Below are positions 25,021 to 38,300 of a stretch of DNA of 64,000 bases, one piece after another (position 1 is the first letter of the stretch; every line of letters begins with the position of its first letter). The notes beneath the pieces were generated by a model. It was not told where the DNA came from. It searched no databases and was given only the letters and a program-made list of their open reading frames with translations. Both the position numbers and the translations under genes were made by a program. This stretch comes from Neodontobutis hainanensis (lineage: Eukaryota > Chordata > Actinopteri > Gobiiformes > Odontobutidae). The stretch lies in the NCBI GenBank assembly GCA_024349245.1, contig JALDNG010000769.1:1-64000 (forward strand). Reading direction: 5' to 3'.

Positions 25021-28000
25021 TCGCACTATTTTTGATGATTCTAATTTAAATGAGATATTTGAATATTTTTAAAATTGCTTTTATGAAATCATTTCAATCC
25101 ATATTACTGACCTTGTGATGACGCCTATATTTGGTGTGGGCTATTTGGAATCAAAAGGAATTATGATCACGATATATACGGAATAATTTTCATAAAAAGT
25201 TATAAAACACCAATTTTAACTGAAAAACATGTTGCAGAGACGATAAAAATCTCTTAATATTGAACAAAACATCATCTACATATACATTGTCATCGCCTGT
25301 ACCATTAACTACACATAGATTTCCTTCAGCCAGCTCTTATCCTCTTTAGTTTGTGTAGGAGGTGAATAAGTATAAATTTGAGATCAAAAATCAACACTTC
25401 CTAACTTTCCACACGAATAATTTAGTCTCGAGCGCGCGCAATAGATAAAGAAGTTGGGAAAAGAGTGTACTCTATCTCCTCTCGCCGGTATGTCAGAACA
25501 GAAGCTTAAGATATTTTATCGTTATAAGATACTATAGAATATAACTATAAGGGGAAAAATGGCTGTCGTTGTCTTAAGCTTTACCAGATTTTCCTATCTA
25601 CACATTTTACATTTTAAAACCTGCACAAATTTTAGTACGCACAACTTTTATCGTTTACAAATGAGGCTCCCGTATGAGAAAAAGTTGGGCACCAGTGTAT
25701 CAAAGCAATATTTTAAGCCATTATTCTAATTTTGTGTCAAACAAAAATTTAAAACGTTCTTATTTCTCTAACATTCAAAAAATTTGATATCGCACCCGGC
25801 ATATTTTACAAATCAAAACCACTTAAACTTCCTTTAAACGATGTAACGCGGTTTCCAAATTATAAAACTATTTTTGTCGAATATATATTCAACATAAATT
25901 CATACATTATTCTAAATTATCTCAAATAAAGTTATGCCTAAAACTCAAAATAATATTTACTTAAAAAATAAGGGCCTTACTCTATAAGAGAAATTAATTT
26001 CGAATAAATAATGTTATGAATGGAAAGAGGATAAATTGCAGTTGATACATTTAAACGCAAATCGTAAATTGTAGTGAGAACACCGCCTACAGCCTTCCTT
26101 AGCGCTTGCGCGTAGTAACTGATCCAACGATCCTATTTATGACAACTATCAAATAATTTCATCTTCCTATCTTGATCTTGGATTCGAATTAAGAGTTTGT
26201 AAAAATTTTGCAAGCTTTCTAAAGTATTGAGAGCTAGTCAATCGGTAAACCTAAATAGTGTTCATCCTTTTTTAACATTCACTGAAATAAATATCGTTGT
26301 TTCTTGAACCGAAATTTAAATTCACAACTTTCAACAAGATTTAATGTGAGTTAAAATAAGCAGATTTGGCTAATTCTGTTTTAATTCCGAGTCTCATTTA
26401 TTTTCATTTTTTTTGTCATTTTTGCACCATTACAACAAAGCATTTTCAATCTGTTTTTGGTTTTAAAAGCTAAAGATCGATGTTGATCATTTTGAGTGTT
26501 AAACTCAATTCTTTTCTTCGAAAAAATGTCACCCTTGAGGAGATATTAAAAGTCGTTAATTTTTTAGTGCTTTGAAATTTATCCATCTTTAGAAGTTTTA
26601 TGCTCGAACGGTTATCCTTCATAAAATTCTTTCCCTTCTAGGATTAATTTTACAACCTAGCCATTCATAAAAAGGAAATTAAGATGTTAAAACCAACCTA
26701 CATTTTTAAAGATATCTTGAATAAAAGGTGATAATATCAGTTCAACCCACAACAAAAATATTGAAAGAATTCCTTAGAGATGCGGTATTTTCCTTTGCAT
26801 TTTTGTAAAATGATGCCATACTTGTGAACTTTAGCATTCTTTTTAACACCAAATTCCTTGTAGATTTCATATATTCCATTTTGAATTGTGATAACTCATA
26901 AACAGCTTTCAAGAGTCTATGCAAAAAAGGCACTTAATTAAAAATAATTTATTATCCTCTGAAGTTGAGATATTTTAACTTATTTCCAATTATAATTTTG
27001 AATTTATGAAAAACAATGGCTAATCGTGCGCATTGGGGATTCATTGTGACGTCATTGTGGAAAATACCACCGCTCCATCAAAATTAATATTTCTCAAGAT
27101 TGTTAACTTTAAAAAGTCAACAATAATAGTTCTGGTTACGAACCAAATTAAAAACGCCCGGGCGCGTTTTTATTATTTATAGATAAATATAATTTCAGGG
27201 TTTAATATAGACAGTGTATGATTTCAATAATGCATGACACTTAAACTGTATTTTTTTGACAAACTCTCTCGTTTGATAATATTCTGCCATTTCAAATTTT
27301 TTCTTCTCAATCAAGCTTTTTTTGTCGTTAAATTAATTGTTTTGATTTTACAATTGAAAATTTTCAGAACGTTTAATAATTTTCTTTAGGGTTCGTTTGA
27401 AAATTAAGAAATAATTATTCATCAAAAAATAGATTGACGGTTTTAAGAGTCTTTGAAATATAATCAACGGATGGGACTTTTTCAAGAAAAAACATTTAAA
27501 AACTAGATTTTTACCAAATTTGTTTCTTCTCAAATCTTATATCCTGAAATATAAAACTGAACCAAAAGTAACGTAAGAATCAGTATTTGAGACACAGTAG
27601 AGGTTAATAATGTATTAGGCCCCATAATAGTTTAACGAATATCACTTATTTTCATAGAACATGTCATATTTACAAAACTTAAAAAGATGGCAATTCTGTT
27701 CTCAAAGTGGCATATTAAATAAACTAAAGGCCGTCTAGAATGTTTAAGACAGGATGAGTATTATTTTCATCACTAATATGAAACTAGCTGTAAATGGAGC
27801 ATTCTGATATGTTTGCATTTTGAAAGAAGGGCGTTCAATGGAAGAGCTTGGGAATACATCACACAAATAATTACTAATTCATTTTATAAACCCCTGAAAG
27901 AGTTTTATCCATTTTAATTCTTCAAAAATGGTGGTTAATCTATTAAAGTAATGGATTCATCCGATTATACACGATTCGTCTCAATAATTACTATTTCCAT

Positions 28001-28749
28001 ATATCTACGAATGATTTATCACCAAAAACACACGATAAAAAAGTTACATTAAATTCTTATCTTAACAATATCAAAAAATTGCTAAAAATGATATGTTCAT
28101 CATAAAAGATTCAACAAAATAGATCTGTGAATACGATCGCCGCTTATTTGAGTATCTCTCAATGTGAATCAAACAACGCAATAAGCCATATTTGAATGAA
28201 AATTTCCGCTGGATAATAAATAGCGATTTAGCGTCTTATTCATCCTCTGATCTGAATATGGGTCAAATAATGTTTGAAAACCGAGATAACTCGATTAGTT
28301 TTGAGTGACGAAAAGCAAAAAATTGAAATTTTATCAACAAAAATTTCTAAAAATTCTTTTAAGAAGTTAAAGGGTTTGTTCAACAAGAAGTATTACTGAA
28401 TTCTTTATAAAATTTGACATTATAGTTGCTGATGATTTTAGCGATGTCTACAAAATTGAACTATCGGCTGCATTTACATAGTTAATTTAAATAAGTTTTT
28501 GGGCTTCTCATACATTTTTGAGTGTAAAATTAAGAAATCGTAATAGTTTAATTGAACTTAAACAATATCGAAATGGAATGATTTGAATTGAGAAATTTAT
28601 GGTGTAGTTTTATGAACAAGGCTTCACTTCAGAATCACCATAATTTTTATATTTTCTATATATTGTATTTATTTTATGAATTCTAAAATTAAAATTAAAT
28701 GACTTACTCTTTATTTGACGCGAAGAACAGTGTTTTATTTTATAAAATA
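25021..28749. other. Intergenic DNA with scattered weak signals
   Basis: No confident gene. GC-richer noncoding patches lie at 25,330-25,500 and 26,070-26,130. A minus-strand frame at 26,742-26,933 (contains YMKSTRNLVLKRMLKF and ASFYKNAKENTASLRNSF) has protein-like composition but no recognised family. A GC palindrome sits at 27,151-27,170. Confidence 0.3.
27151..27170. repeat. GC-rich inverted repeat
   Basis: AAAACGC and GCGTTTT flank a CCGGGC core, giving a 20-bp near-palindrome in a strongly AT-rich setting. It could be a protein-binding site or a cruciform; no gene start is adjacent. Confidence 0.45.
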
Positions 28750-28757
28750 TGACGTCA
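28750..28757. promoter_or_regulatory. CRE/ATF-type palindrome upstream of U1
   Basis: TGACGTCA, a perfect CRE/ATF site, about 60 bp before the U1 5' end, where snRNA genes usually have their proximal sequence element. Function is inferred from sequence and position only. Confidence 0.35.
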
Positions 28758-28783
28758 TGAATTCTAAAAAATACAGATACGAG

Positions 28784-28790
28784 TATATAA
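28784..28790 (+). promoter_or_regulatory. TATA-like box upstream of U1
   Basis: TATATAA lies 25-31 bp before the first nucleotide of U1. A TATA box is unusual for Pol II snRNA genes in vertebrates, where it marks Pol III U6-type promoters. In such AT-rich DNA the match may be chance. Confidence 0.35.
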
Positions 28791-28814
28791 ACTGAGCAAA
28801 ATCGAATGAAAGTC

Positions 28815-28972
28815 ATACTTACCTGACGTAGGAGGTACGGCGATCAAGAAGGCCGTCCTTCCAGGGCGAGGCGGGGACATTGCACATCGTGCCGGCTGAC
28901 CTCTGCGATTTCCCGGAATGGGAAACTCGGACGTATAATTTTTGTTCTTGGGGTTGCGTTCGCGCAGCCTCT
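28815..28972 (+). ncRNA. RNU1: U1 spliceosomal snRNA
   Basis: Complete U1 snRNA of about 157 nt (164 nt in human). It begins with ATACTTACCTG, whose ACUUACCUG pairs with 5' splice sites. Stem-loop I carries GATCAAGAAGG (U1-70K loop; human GATCACGAAGG), stem-loop II carries ATTGCACATC (U1A loop; human ATTGCACTCC), then CTGCGATTTCCC and GGGAAACTCG of stem-loop III, an Sm site ATAATTTTTG at 28935-28944, and stem-loop IV, a 9-bp stem closed by a TTCG loop ending at about 28972. GC content jumps sharply against the flanks. The gene provides 5' splice-site recognition for the micro-intron genes of this window. Confidence 0.96.
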
Positions 28973-31900
28973 TATTGAAATAGTGTAAATTTTCTTTGCG
29001 TTTTCCGTGCTTACCCCTGTTCCGTTAGTTTTCGTTCTAGTGAAGCTTTGAAGTTGGGCCCTAACTCGCCTCTTTGTCTCGATTTTATACGTGTGCCAGT
29101 ATCTTTATATGATTAGGGGTTTATTAAATATAGTCTTTATATTATATATTTCTCTTCTCTTCGTTCACATAATTTTGTTTTTTAAAGACAAGTGGCGCTA
29201 GGTGTTCTCATATTTTATCATTTTAAACTTTTAAAGTGTTATTTCAGAATTTTTGACTATAGCCAGTATAAAAATGGCAAATATTGTGCGCATGGTCAAT
29301 TAGCTATCTTAATTCGTTTCCCCTTCTACTTTTAATTCCTTTATGCAGGGAAGCAATCAAGTTACTTGTGTACGTTATCTTACTGGCGATTTTTTTGTAT
29401 TTTGGAACGTTTATTACCTTGTAAAGGCGAAATTATAATTTTACCCATGTGTTTCCATTAATCGACTCCTATTTATTCTTTCTTATTCTTAAAAATTTTC
29501 AGTACTTTTAATGATACGGATTGAATATAAAAGCCTGATTTATTTGATTATCTTTTACAATCAAACTCTTCTCACGATTGATTTTTACTTATATTCGAAC
29601 CTTTTCATTACATTTTCTTTACTATTTGATATTATTATAATCGTAACCTGGGTAGTGCATCTTATTAGTATTATTCCTAATTTTCAGCATCATACTGTTT
29701 TCATTTAATTAATTTGGAGTAGACTCCTTTGAGTTTATATCTCTACCGTGCAAAAAATAATGCAAGTTATTGATTAACTTTAGAAATTATTTCAAATCTA
29801 TTTCATCATATACCACATAATAAGGCCTTATGCTTTATGAAGAGTTTAAATAGTAATCACATAATGTTACAAGTGAATGAACTTCACACTACTATTAATT
29901 ATCACATATTTTCTGTATAACACTAAAAATAATCAATTTACCTGGGAAATATACAAAGTGGTGCAGGATTCCTAAGGGTACAATTCCTAGAATAATTTCG
30001 AAAAATATTCAAAGTATCTTCAGTGGCCAAAATGAATTTTTTAAAGACTTCTGAAAATTCAAAAAAACCTACGTAATTTTACCGCGATACATTTTGAACT
30101 GATTTTAAACTGTTAATCTTTCAAACCATCAGTAAAGTATATCAATGGCCAGTTTCGAATGGTTCATGTTTATGATCAGCTTATAAACACAGACTATTTC
30201 AAAGAGGGTATTCAAAATATTGGAAATGTGTTGTTTAAGCCTTGGGCCGTTTAGCACTTTTCGACGGAAGTTGTATAAATATCTATTTTAGACTATTAGA
30301 ACCTTATTTTCAAATGTTGCGCAAAGCGGGAAACTTTTTAATGTTAAGTCATTTTAAATAATTATTTAAAAAATAACCAAGATCATATTGTAACATTAAA
30401 AATTTTTGAAAAACCATGTTTTTTGAAAAAAATATCACTAAAATATTGTTCATAGTTATGATTTATCAAAGAGAATCATCAGGAATAGAGTAATCATTCA
30501 TCAGCCTCGTATTCTGAATAAAGATCATACGATGGTCAGCAAATTTTAATTTTTAATGTTAGAATGCGCCACTAGCAACGATAAAATTCCACTAAATAAA
30601 TTCTTATGGTTATTCGAGTTCAATTTTCTTAAACGAAACAAAATTTTTCTCTGATAGTTCAAAAAATTAAATAGTCTTGTGAAATCAAAATTAAAAAACT
30701 CGAGATAGAGTAGGATTTGAGAATATTCCGATAAAGTTGTTCAGTATACCATGTTGTTGAATCATAATTATAGGTGACCAAAATTAAGTTCCATATCATA
30801 AAGATTGATAGTTTATATTTTTCACTGTAAAGTATCTGACAAAACTTTGATAACTGGAAAAGGGTACATAAACCTTAAAATACAAAATTTACACCATGAT
30901 GCGCAGTAGCCTTATAAAATGGCGATTTTAGGACATTTAACGACGTTCTTACAATTCCTTTCAGAAACTAGTTCATGAATAAAATTTCTATTCATTTTCA
31001 GAAAATCGCATTTAAAAGAAATGTAAACATAGTTTAATTGTTAATAAATGATTTATGTGGCTTGTTGAATAGAAGAGACGTTAAGCTAACAGATCCTAAA
31101 AATACAATAAACAAAATCTCAAACCTTTTATTCAAACAGCCTCGTTTATTATTGATTGATTCCATAATACCTAATATAATATAATTTGTTAATGCCATTA
31201 TATAGCACGCACAAATAAAGGGAACAAAACGTTAAGGCTTATTTTAAAATACGAAGTGACATTACAAAGTCATCCAACGAACCACGAAAATATACAATAT
31301 ATAAGTTAAATTAACAAAATATATCATCGTTAGATTTTTTTATGATTGGAAACACATTCTTTATTTGCAATGTATGATTATAAACATGTATAAAATGCTG
31401 AAATGGCAGCGTGATTGCATTTGCGCACGCTCGTGAAACGGCTGACTAGTTTAATATCCTTTAGCTGTTTGCTTAAGTAAAATACTCATGTTCAGATTAT
31501 TCTATCCAGTAACACATACGATTGTAAGTTATGCTTCTTGCTTTTACAATTGAGCGAATAGCGATAAAAAACAGCTTTAATTGATTCATATATTGACTTA
31601 TGCAGCGATTTATATTGAATTTTGTTAGAAAAGTCATGTTTATATTTATTGTATGCTTATCACGTTATGAACAATTTTTGTCTATTCATATACATTGGGT
31701 ATCTCAAAGAAAAATTTGTTTCTATCTTATTTTATACATGCTCTTACATCGGGTGTGTAGACTTACGGATTCTAATCGATGTAATAACCTTAAAAATTCG
31801 ATGGAAATCGACTTGATGTTTTTTGGATAATATTTACCTTGAACTGAGGCTGCTTTTGATTGATTGAACTATGGCGGAGTGATCTGTAAATTTCGAAAAA

Positions 31901-33266
31901 TTTCAGATTACTTTGCATACTTTTAATCAACATTTTTGAATAATTTAATTGAAATCATCAAATTGATGATATCATCTAACTTATTTTACCTTAATTTTAT
32001 TTTGATTCCATTCGTCATATTCTACTCATGTCCTGTCAGGCTATAATCTCATATTCAAAACCTCTCAACTTTAAAAATAATCCCCACGATCAAACCAGTT
32101 TATGTTTCCTGAAGTGTTAGAAATGAATGGTCAAACAATAGCCCAAATTCGGCTGTAGAAAATGGAAATAATTTTTTAATTATTAAACTACGCAGGCGCG
32201 AGACGTGAATTAACCCTTTAAAATAAAGTTTTTTCCTATAATTTTAATTTATTATATTTAAACAGTCAAGTATATGGAATTAATATGTATTTAAAAGTGA
32301 AACGATATAAGTAAATAATATAGTATTTTCTCGTGTTTATTTAAGAATCAAAAACGAAAATTCTGTTTTTATGTTAATAAATTAGTCATGTATTTATGAC
32401 GCATTTTTAGAAGCTGAAGATTACAGTTTTGACTTTAATCCTTCAAGGTTGAATAAACTAATAAATCTATTATAATTATAAAATATTCAAATGTACCTAA
32501 ATTTATTCTAACTGTTAGTATGGTAAATAAAACAAATTTTATGCTCATCAAAGATCGCTTTGCGTTGTTATAATGGTAACAAAACATAAATCACGATTAG
32601 AAATAAACTTATCAATTCCAAACACGCAGATCATTAGCTTGAATTATTGTTGAAGTATTAAAGGGATAAATATGAGTACATTTAATGAGCTCCAATTACT
32701 TATAAAAATAACAGGTAATAGTGTATTAAAAAGAGGTATTTCCCAGTGTAAAGACAATAATTTTTAAATAAAAGGATGTGATAAGTTTGGACATATAAAA
32801 CTGAAATTAAAAGTGGAAAATGAAGAGAAAATTAGATTCAGAAATTGATGATATATATCTAATAGTTGGTCAAACATAAAACTTGGGGAAGCGAAAATAA
32901 CTTTTGATCATAAAGAACGAACCATAATTCACTTCATTGACAAGTGCGCATGTTATTTTTGTTAATCCGCTATAATAAAATCATTTATTTTAAATAAATC
33001 GAAGTACCTCAATTGATGGTAATGATCTTTTTTATTCTTATAAAATAACAGAAGCGTTGATTTTGTCTGATTCTGATTAAAATTTTGAGATTTATCATTG
33101 AATGTTTGGTAAAAATGAATAAATAACGACAGATTTGTTCAAAAACACACTTATAATTTAGATATTTTTAAGATAAAAAATTTAGTTCACTCAAAACGTG
33201 AAGACAGCTTATTCTGAGATAAAACTATGTTCGCGTTATATCGTTAATGTGCGGGGTTATTTTAAG
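28973..33266. other. Intergenic DNA downstream of U1
   Basis: A GC-richer, T-rich stretch (28,985-29,110) follows U1 and may hold the snRNA 3'-end signal. Beyond it the sequence is AT-rich with no recognised gene. A GC island with TGCGCACGCTC lies at 31,415-31,445, upstream of overlapping short plus-strand frames at 31,600-31,830 that match no family. Confidence 0.4.
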
Positions 33267-33941
33267 ATGTCTGAATTGAAACAATTTTTTGACGTTATTG
33301 ATAAAAACCTTAAAAAATTTCAAAATTATGCAAATATCATCGAGAAAAAAGAGTACGAAGAAAATGAACTACATGACATCTTATTATCCGCCGAGAATGA
33401 GTATATTGAATCGTGGAGACAGTTAGAAGTAAGTTATGTTAAAAAATAGAGTTATGTAGTATTAAAAACATTGAAGATAAAAACATCAATCAAATAATTG
33501 AGTTGTATGAGAAGAAATTAAATTTGCTCAAACCTGTATTCAATAAAATCAAAACCCGTGATGATCGTACTTTAAACAGTCGTCAAAAATTAATGGGAAC
33601 AATGAACTCAACTATACGCCATACATTATCTGAGCAGGATGTAACGGTTAAGAAAAACGAAACTTTGTTTAAATTAGTTAAAAAATTAACCAATCAAGTT
33701 CCTCTATACCTTATTTTAGATAAACCTGAGCGAAACGATAAGCACTGAGCTTTCTAAATCTTCGGCTACGGTTGTTTCAACTCGTCATCAAGTTTTCGAT
33801 ATAAACGATTTGACAAAGCGTGGCAAACAAATCACAACAATATATCAAAAAAAGCAATTTATAGACTTTGTCATTATTATATCCCTACTAGTCCTTTTAG
33901 TTGCCATTGCTATATATATGATACTTAAAAGGTTATATTAA
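33267..33941 (+). CDS. BNIP1: Vesicle transport SNARE SEC20/BNIP1
   Basis: Qb-SNARE of the ER that acts in Golgi-to-ER retrograde transport. Three exons (33267-33432, 33450-33697, 33720-33941) with introns of 17 and 22 nt give 211 aa, near the 228 aa of human BNIP1. The N-terminal half is coiled coil with the family SWR core (ENEYIESWRQLE). The SNARE helix follows (from about residue 115), then DINDLTKRGKQITTIYQKK matching the SEC20 KLITKYNRRE region, one C-terminal membrane anchor (FVIIISLLVLLVAIAIYM) and a short LKRLY tail, so the protein is tail-anchored. The first intron is ambiguous: GTAAGT at 33429 looks like the donor but gives the wrong frame; starting four bases later gives 17 nt and keeps homology. 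ATG 33267 chosen because the upstream frame has no ATG. Confidence 0.85.
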
Positions 33942-34902
33942 AAATTTTAGATCAATATTTTTGGAACATTACCTGTTTTTCTTTCATTAAATTTTCTTTA
34001 TTAGTACATGCGCATAAAATCTTTAATTAACCATATATACTATCATTCAATGAAAGTACTCATAGAAATTCGATTTTTAAGGTGATAGTTAATATAGAAT
34101 GTCAAACAGCACTCATAATTTTTCAAGACTTTTGCTTGATTTCAACAAAAAATTATTTTGTTTTTGTATGATTAACTTGTAAACTTATTTTTATCTATCA
34201 AACTCAGTTTATTAAGATTCTATGTTTATAATTAATTTCATTCATTGAATTAAGTGGTAAAAATTTAGAAAATTTAATATGTGAGATTTTTTGGTTGGTA
34301 AGGATGAGTCATCCCCATTTGGATTTCTATCGAATGAATTTATGGTTTACTTACTTTCTTCTATGAGACTCTGCTTACTTATCGAATGAAACTTCAAACA
34401 TCTAATCAGTTTTGTATTAATTTTAAAAATTTTCTGTGTGGTAAAAAAGAAATAATTTAAGTCTCGATTTTCAAATGGATAAGTTACCTTTTTAGCATTC
34501 ATTAGGTGGATATGGCGGAAATTAATATTTAATCTTTTATTTTCTTAAGAAAACATTATCATTAAAAGAAAAGTTTTCACTCAATGATCATTTCGAATAA
34601 ACATGATTTAATCATTGGAATCAAGCTTTCGTTCACTTTTATCTTATTTAATATTTTCTAAGCATTTGAAAAATAAAAAGAACTGGTTAACTTCATGCGT
34701 TTTTAATGCCAGTTAACCTCCACGACTGAGGCAATTTATTTGTACGAGGAAGAATTTATCTCTGCTACATTTAAAGTATTCCCATTTTGGAATTCACATG
34801 AAATATGTTACTTTTCATGTATTCAATGCTCATATACTGTATATGAAACGTGTACTGTATTTATTTAGATTTTCAAAAAGCCAGTTTTTTTGAATTGAAA
34901 GG

Positions 34903-35082
34903 ATGAGAAAAACCAAACTGGGTTTCTTTAGTATTGCTATTCTTATCGCTCTACACTACCTCAGCTCTCTTTCGAAGAGTATTTACCAGTAATCGAGTAA
35001 TGTGAGACTTTCATTTATCGAAAACCTCGCCCTCGTCTCAACTCATAAGATCAACATTACCCCCGTGGCATTGGCTCGCTGA
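34903..35082 (+). CDS. Possible short secreted protein (tentative)
   Basis: ATG 34903 starts a signal-peptide-like N-terminus (MRKTKLGFFSIAILIALHYL). An 18-nt GT..AG intron (34989-35006) removes an in-frame stop and leads to SFIENLALVSTHKINITPVA before TGA 35080-35082, 53 aa in all. The region is clearly GC-richer than its flanks. The next 200 bp contain an integrase-like remnant, so this could instead be part of a transposon. Confidence 0.28.
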
Positions 35083-35124
35083 CAAAAAGCCATTTATCTC
35101 GATTTTACTTAGGATTGAGCTTAT

Positions 35125-35304
35125 GGATGTTGGTCAGGTAAACTGATCAAAATATTTCATTTGAAAAACGCATATTATGAAATTCATTGGCTTTTTAAAC
35201 GAGTGAAAGATGTCAGGAGTTGCCAAACGTGCAAACCAATTATCAATGTACAAGAGCTGCTTGAAGTTGTTATATCAGAAGTTGCCAGCGCACACAGCTT
35301 ATAA
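35125..35304 (+). pseudogene. Integrase zinc-binding-like remnant
   Basis: A 59-codon frame without ATG contains HLKNAYYEIHWLFKRVKDVR followed by SCQTCKP, resembling the end of the HHCC zinc-binding domain of retrotransposon or transposon integrases (yyw..l..dV...v..C..Cq). No catalytic core is seen downstream, so at most this is a fragment. The similarity is short and the call is tentative. Confidence 0.33.
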
Positions 35305-38300
35305 AAGTCAATAATAAATTATTTTTATAAATGAGACCAATTTTTGGAAAGTTTGAAATTTTTTGAATTTATAAAATTATAGAATTAAGATGGCTGGCTT
35401 ACTACTTCCTATATGGAATGATCTTTATAACATTGGGAGTACTCGAAAATTTTATGAAATAAATATTTTACTGTACTTTTCTCAAATAATAAGTTCAAAA
35501 ACTTGGCAAACTAAAATAATTGTCGATTTAAAGTAGATATTATTCATTTGAAGAAAGATAGAAACTTGAATTTTAAATCGTTGAAATTGAATTTTTCGAT
35601 TCCTCAAAATCGAAACATAAAATATAAATAAACATTGTAATCAGAGTATTCATCTGAAAAAAGATGTTATAACTTCAATAAATTCATGAAACACTTTAAA
35701 AATTAGTTTTACTCAAAAAAATGTTTTTTTGAGAAAAAATTATTTTGAAAATACGTATCACAGAAAAAAATGTGATATTGATTAGTTAGGATCAGTATAT
35801 ATCTAAGATGTCAAAATAAAATAAAAATACTATTTGTAACCTTTAGTCTCAGTATAATTATGTATTTACAATATTTGGACTGCTAAACCCCTGAAATACA
35901 AAATATACCATTTCAAGTTCGTGATTTTCATTTATATTTTAGCTCAAAATCATCATTTGGAAAAACACATCAAAGTTTCACAAATTTCATATTTGACAAA
36001 ATATAAAAGCATTCATCGTATTAAAATAGAATATGAGTTACTAAAGATCTGATACGACTACAATGGCCTAAAAAACGACTTTAGGCATATCACTAAAATA
36101 AAATATGGAAGTAATGGTCTATATAATATTTTCAATAGAGTAGTAACTACAAATAATTTAAGAATAACTTTGTTATAATGAGACTAGTGTCAAGAATAAC
36201 CCAATTGAAAAATCACAATGAAACTCCATTTCATCAACCAAAGTATTAAACCTAAATAAAACAGTTTTAATGATAAACCAGATAAAATTAAAGTTTTTAT
36301 CGTCAAATTTCAGTGATTATTCTTTGTCGACGATGAATGCCTTATATTTCTTGAAAAAGTGCAACATTTACATAAGATACTTCAGAAGTAGTTAAAAAAA
36401 ATACTGTTTTCACATAAGGAAAATTCAGACTTTTGACCAAAAAATATTTGTTAATTATGACTATTTTAAAAATATTTCTACGAATAACCAACATATTGTG
36501 ATTTTGAATAAGATAGTATTTTTAAAAATATTTTATCATTGACCTACTTTTCTTCAAAATACAAATCGAAATTTATGAGTCGACATGAGTATGTTTCGAG
36601 TTCATGAGTGTGTCTATTTACAATTGTAACTCTAAAATAATTAGAGATAATAATTGATAATTTTCAGGACGTCCCTGATATTAAAAATATTATATCTTTA
36701 AAACGAAAGAATGATGTTAAATTTGATTTTTTTTAAATTACAGAACAGTTAACATATGAAACAAAAAATAAAAACACTAATAAAAGTAATTAAAGTAATT
36801 TTGATGATCTCTGAAGAATAATGTGACCAACTTCATTTAAATCAATGAATTTAAACAAAAAATAAAAATTTTAGATTACATAAATTCAATTTTAGGATGA
36901 AATAATAGCGCCTAAAAATGTAAAGCATCTTTTTTGTGTTGAATGCGAAAATATGCCTTTCATAAAGTTATTTTTAAAATGTAAAAATTTATTAAATGTA
37001 CTTATTACTTAAAAATATTTATATTTTAAATTCTATAAAGAATAAAAAACTCTAAACTTCAAATATTTTTAAACTAGCCGTTTAATTAGAACAATTATCT
37101 ATTGAGTGCTAACTTGAAACAGGCTCGAGCAGCCTTAAAGCACGTTACATTACCCTTTTACGCATAAATTTTTAAAGAAGTTAAAATGCAATGAGTATCA
37201 CTTCATGATATAGACAGAAAAAATTTGATTTTTACACATTAAAAAGTTTGATGAAAAGAACTGGTGCTTAAATTTTTCAATGGGAGTTTGTGTGTATATA
37301 TATCTCTGGCTCTCTTGTGCTTACGTTTTTTGCTATTAACAGCACTTCAATTGATAAGTTTGCTTGTTTAGATTGGATCTATGTCAGCTGATGGGAGAAT
37401 CTCACTCATTAAACATCTCTTTTTTTCTTTGCCCATTTATAAAACATAACCCCCTCTGCACTTGTTCTTTGGGAAGCAGATAAATTTATATTGTTATCAA
37501 AAATTTTCAGCTTTTATAAAATTAAAAAAAATATTGAAAATATAAATATTGTAAAACCATCGAACATGTAATAAAACGACCTTTTAAACGACGAGAGATT
37601 TTATGGTTCACTAGTTTCACAGAATTTTCAAAAAACAGAGGATTATTTACGAAAAATGGATCTGTGAAGTTAAAATAGAAAAATATGATGGTTATAAATA
37701 AACTTTATAAACATGGAATCATTTGATTTTAATCACAAATTATCAAAATAATATTTTGTATTTAATATATGAATGGTACGATAGTTAATGTATGAAATTA
37801 GTCAACACAATATTTTTTTAATCATTTTAAGTTATTACATTATGCCATAAAATAGTAGTTTTTGTAAAAATAAATAACTTAAAACTTAACATTAAGATAT
37901 CCTAGATTTTAAAATATTTATTTCCATGTGTCACAATTGAACATTTGTAGTTTTTAACTTCATGATCAAAGACAATATATATGAATTAAAAATCTCCTTT
38001 CATATAAACTATAATAGAATAAAATCGTAATTCATCAATGACTAAATTAATAGAAATGTTGCTCTTACCAAATATAATTTTGTTTGTATTGAAAATAATT
38101 AAAGTAAAAAATATTTTAAACATTATATAAATTAGATGTACCATGAACTAAATTTTCCCTTTATGTTTATTTCAGCAACAAATATTCTTTATGGGTTATT
38201 CCTATCAACTGTACATTTAATGTTACGAGGAGAACTCACAAAATCATTGCTAAAATAAAATCATATAAACCACTACTCTCTTCTTCTACTAATTTGGCAT

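Noticed and set aside
33198..33266. Upstream GTG-initiated extension of the SEC20 frame
   Set aside because: The extension lacks homology to BNIP1 and an ATG at 33267 fits the family length.
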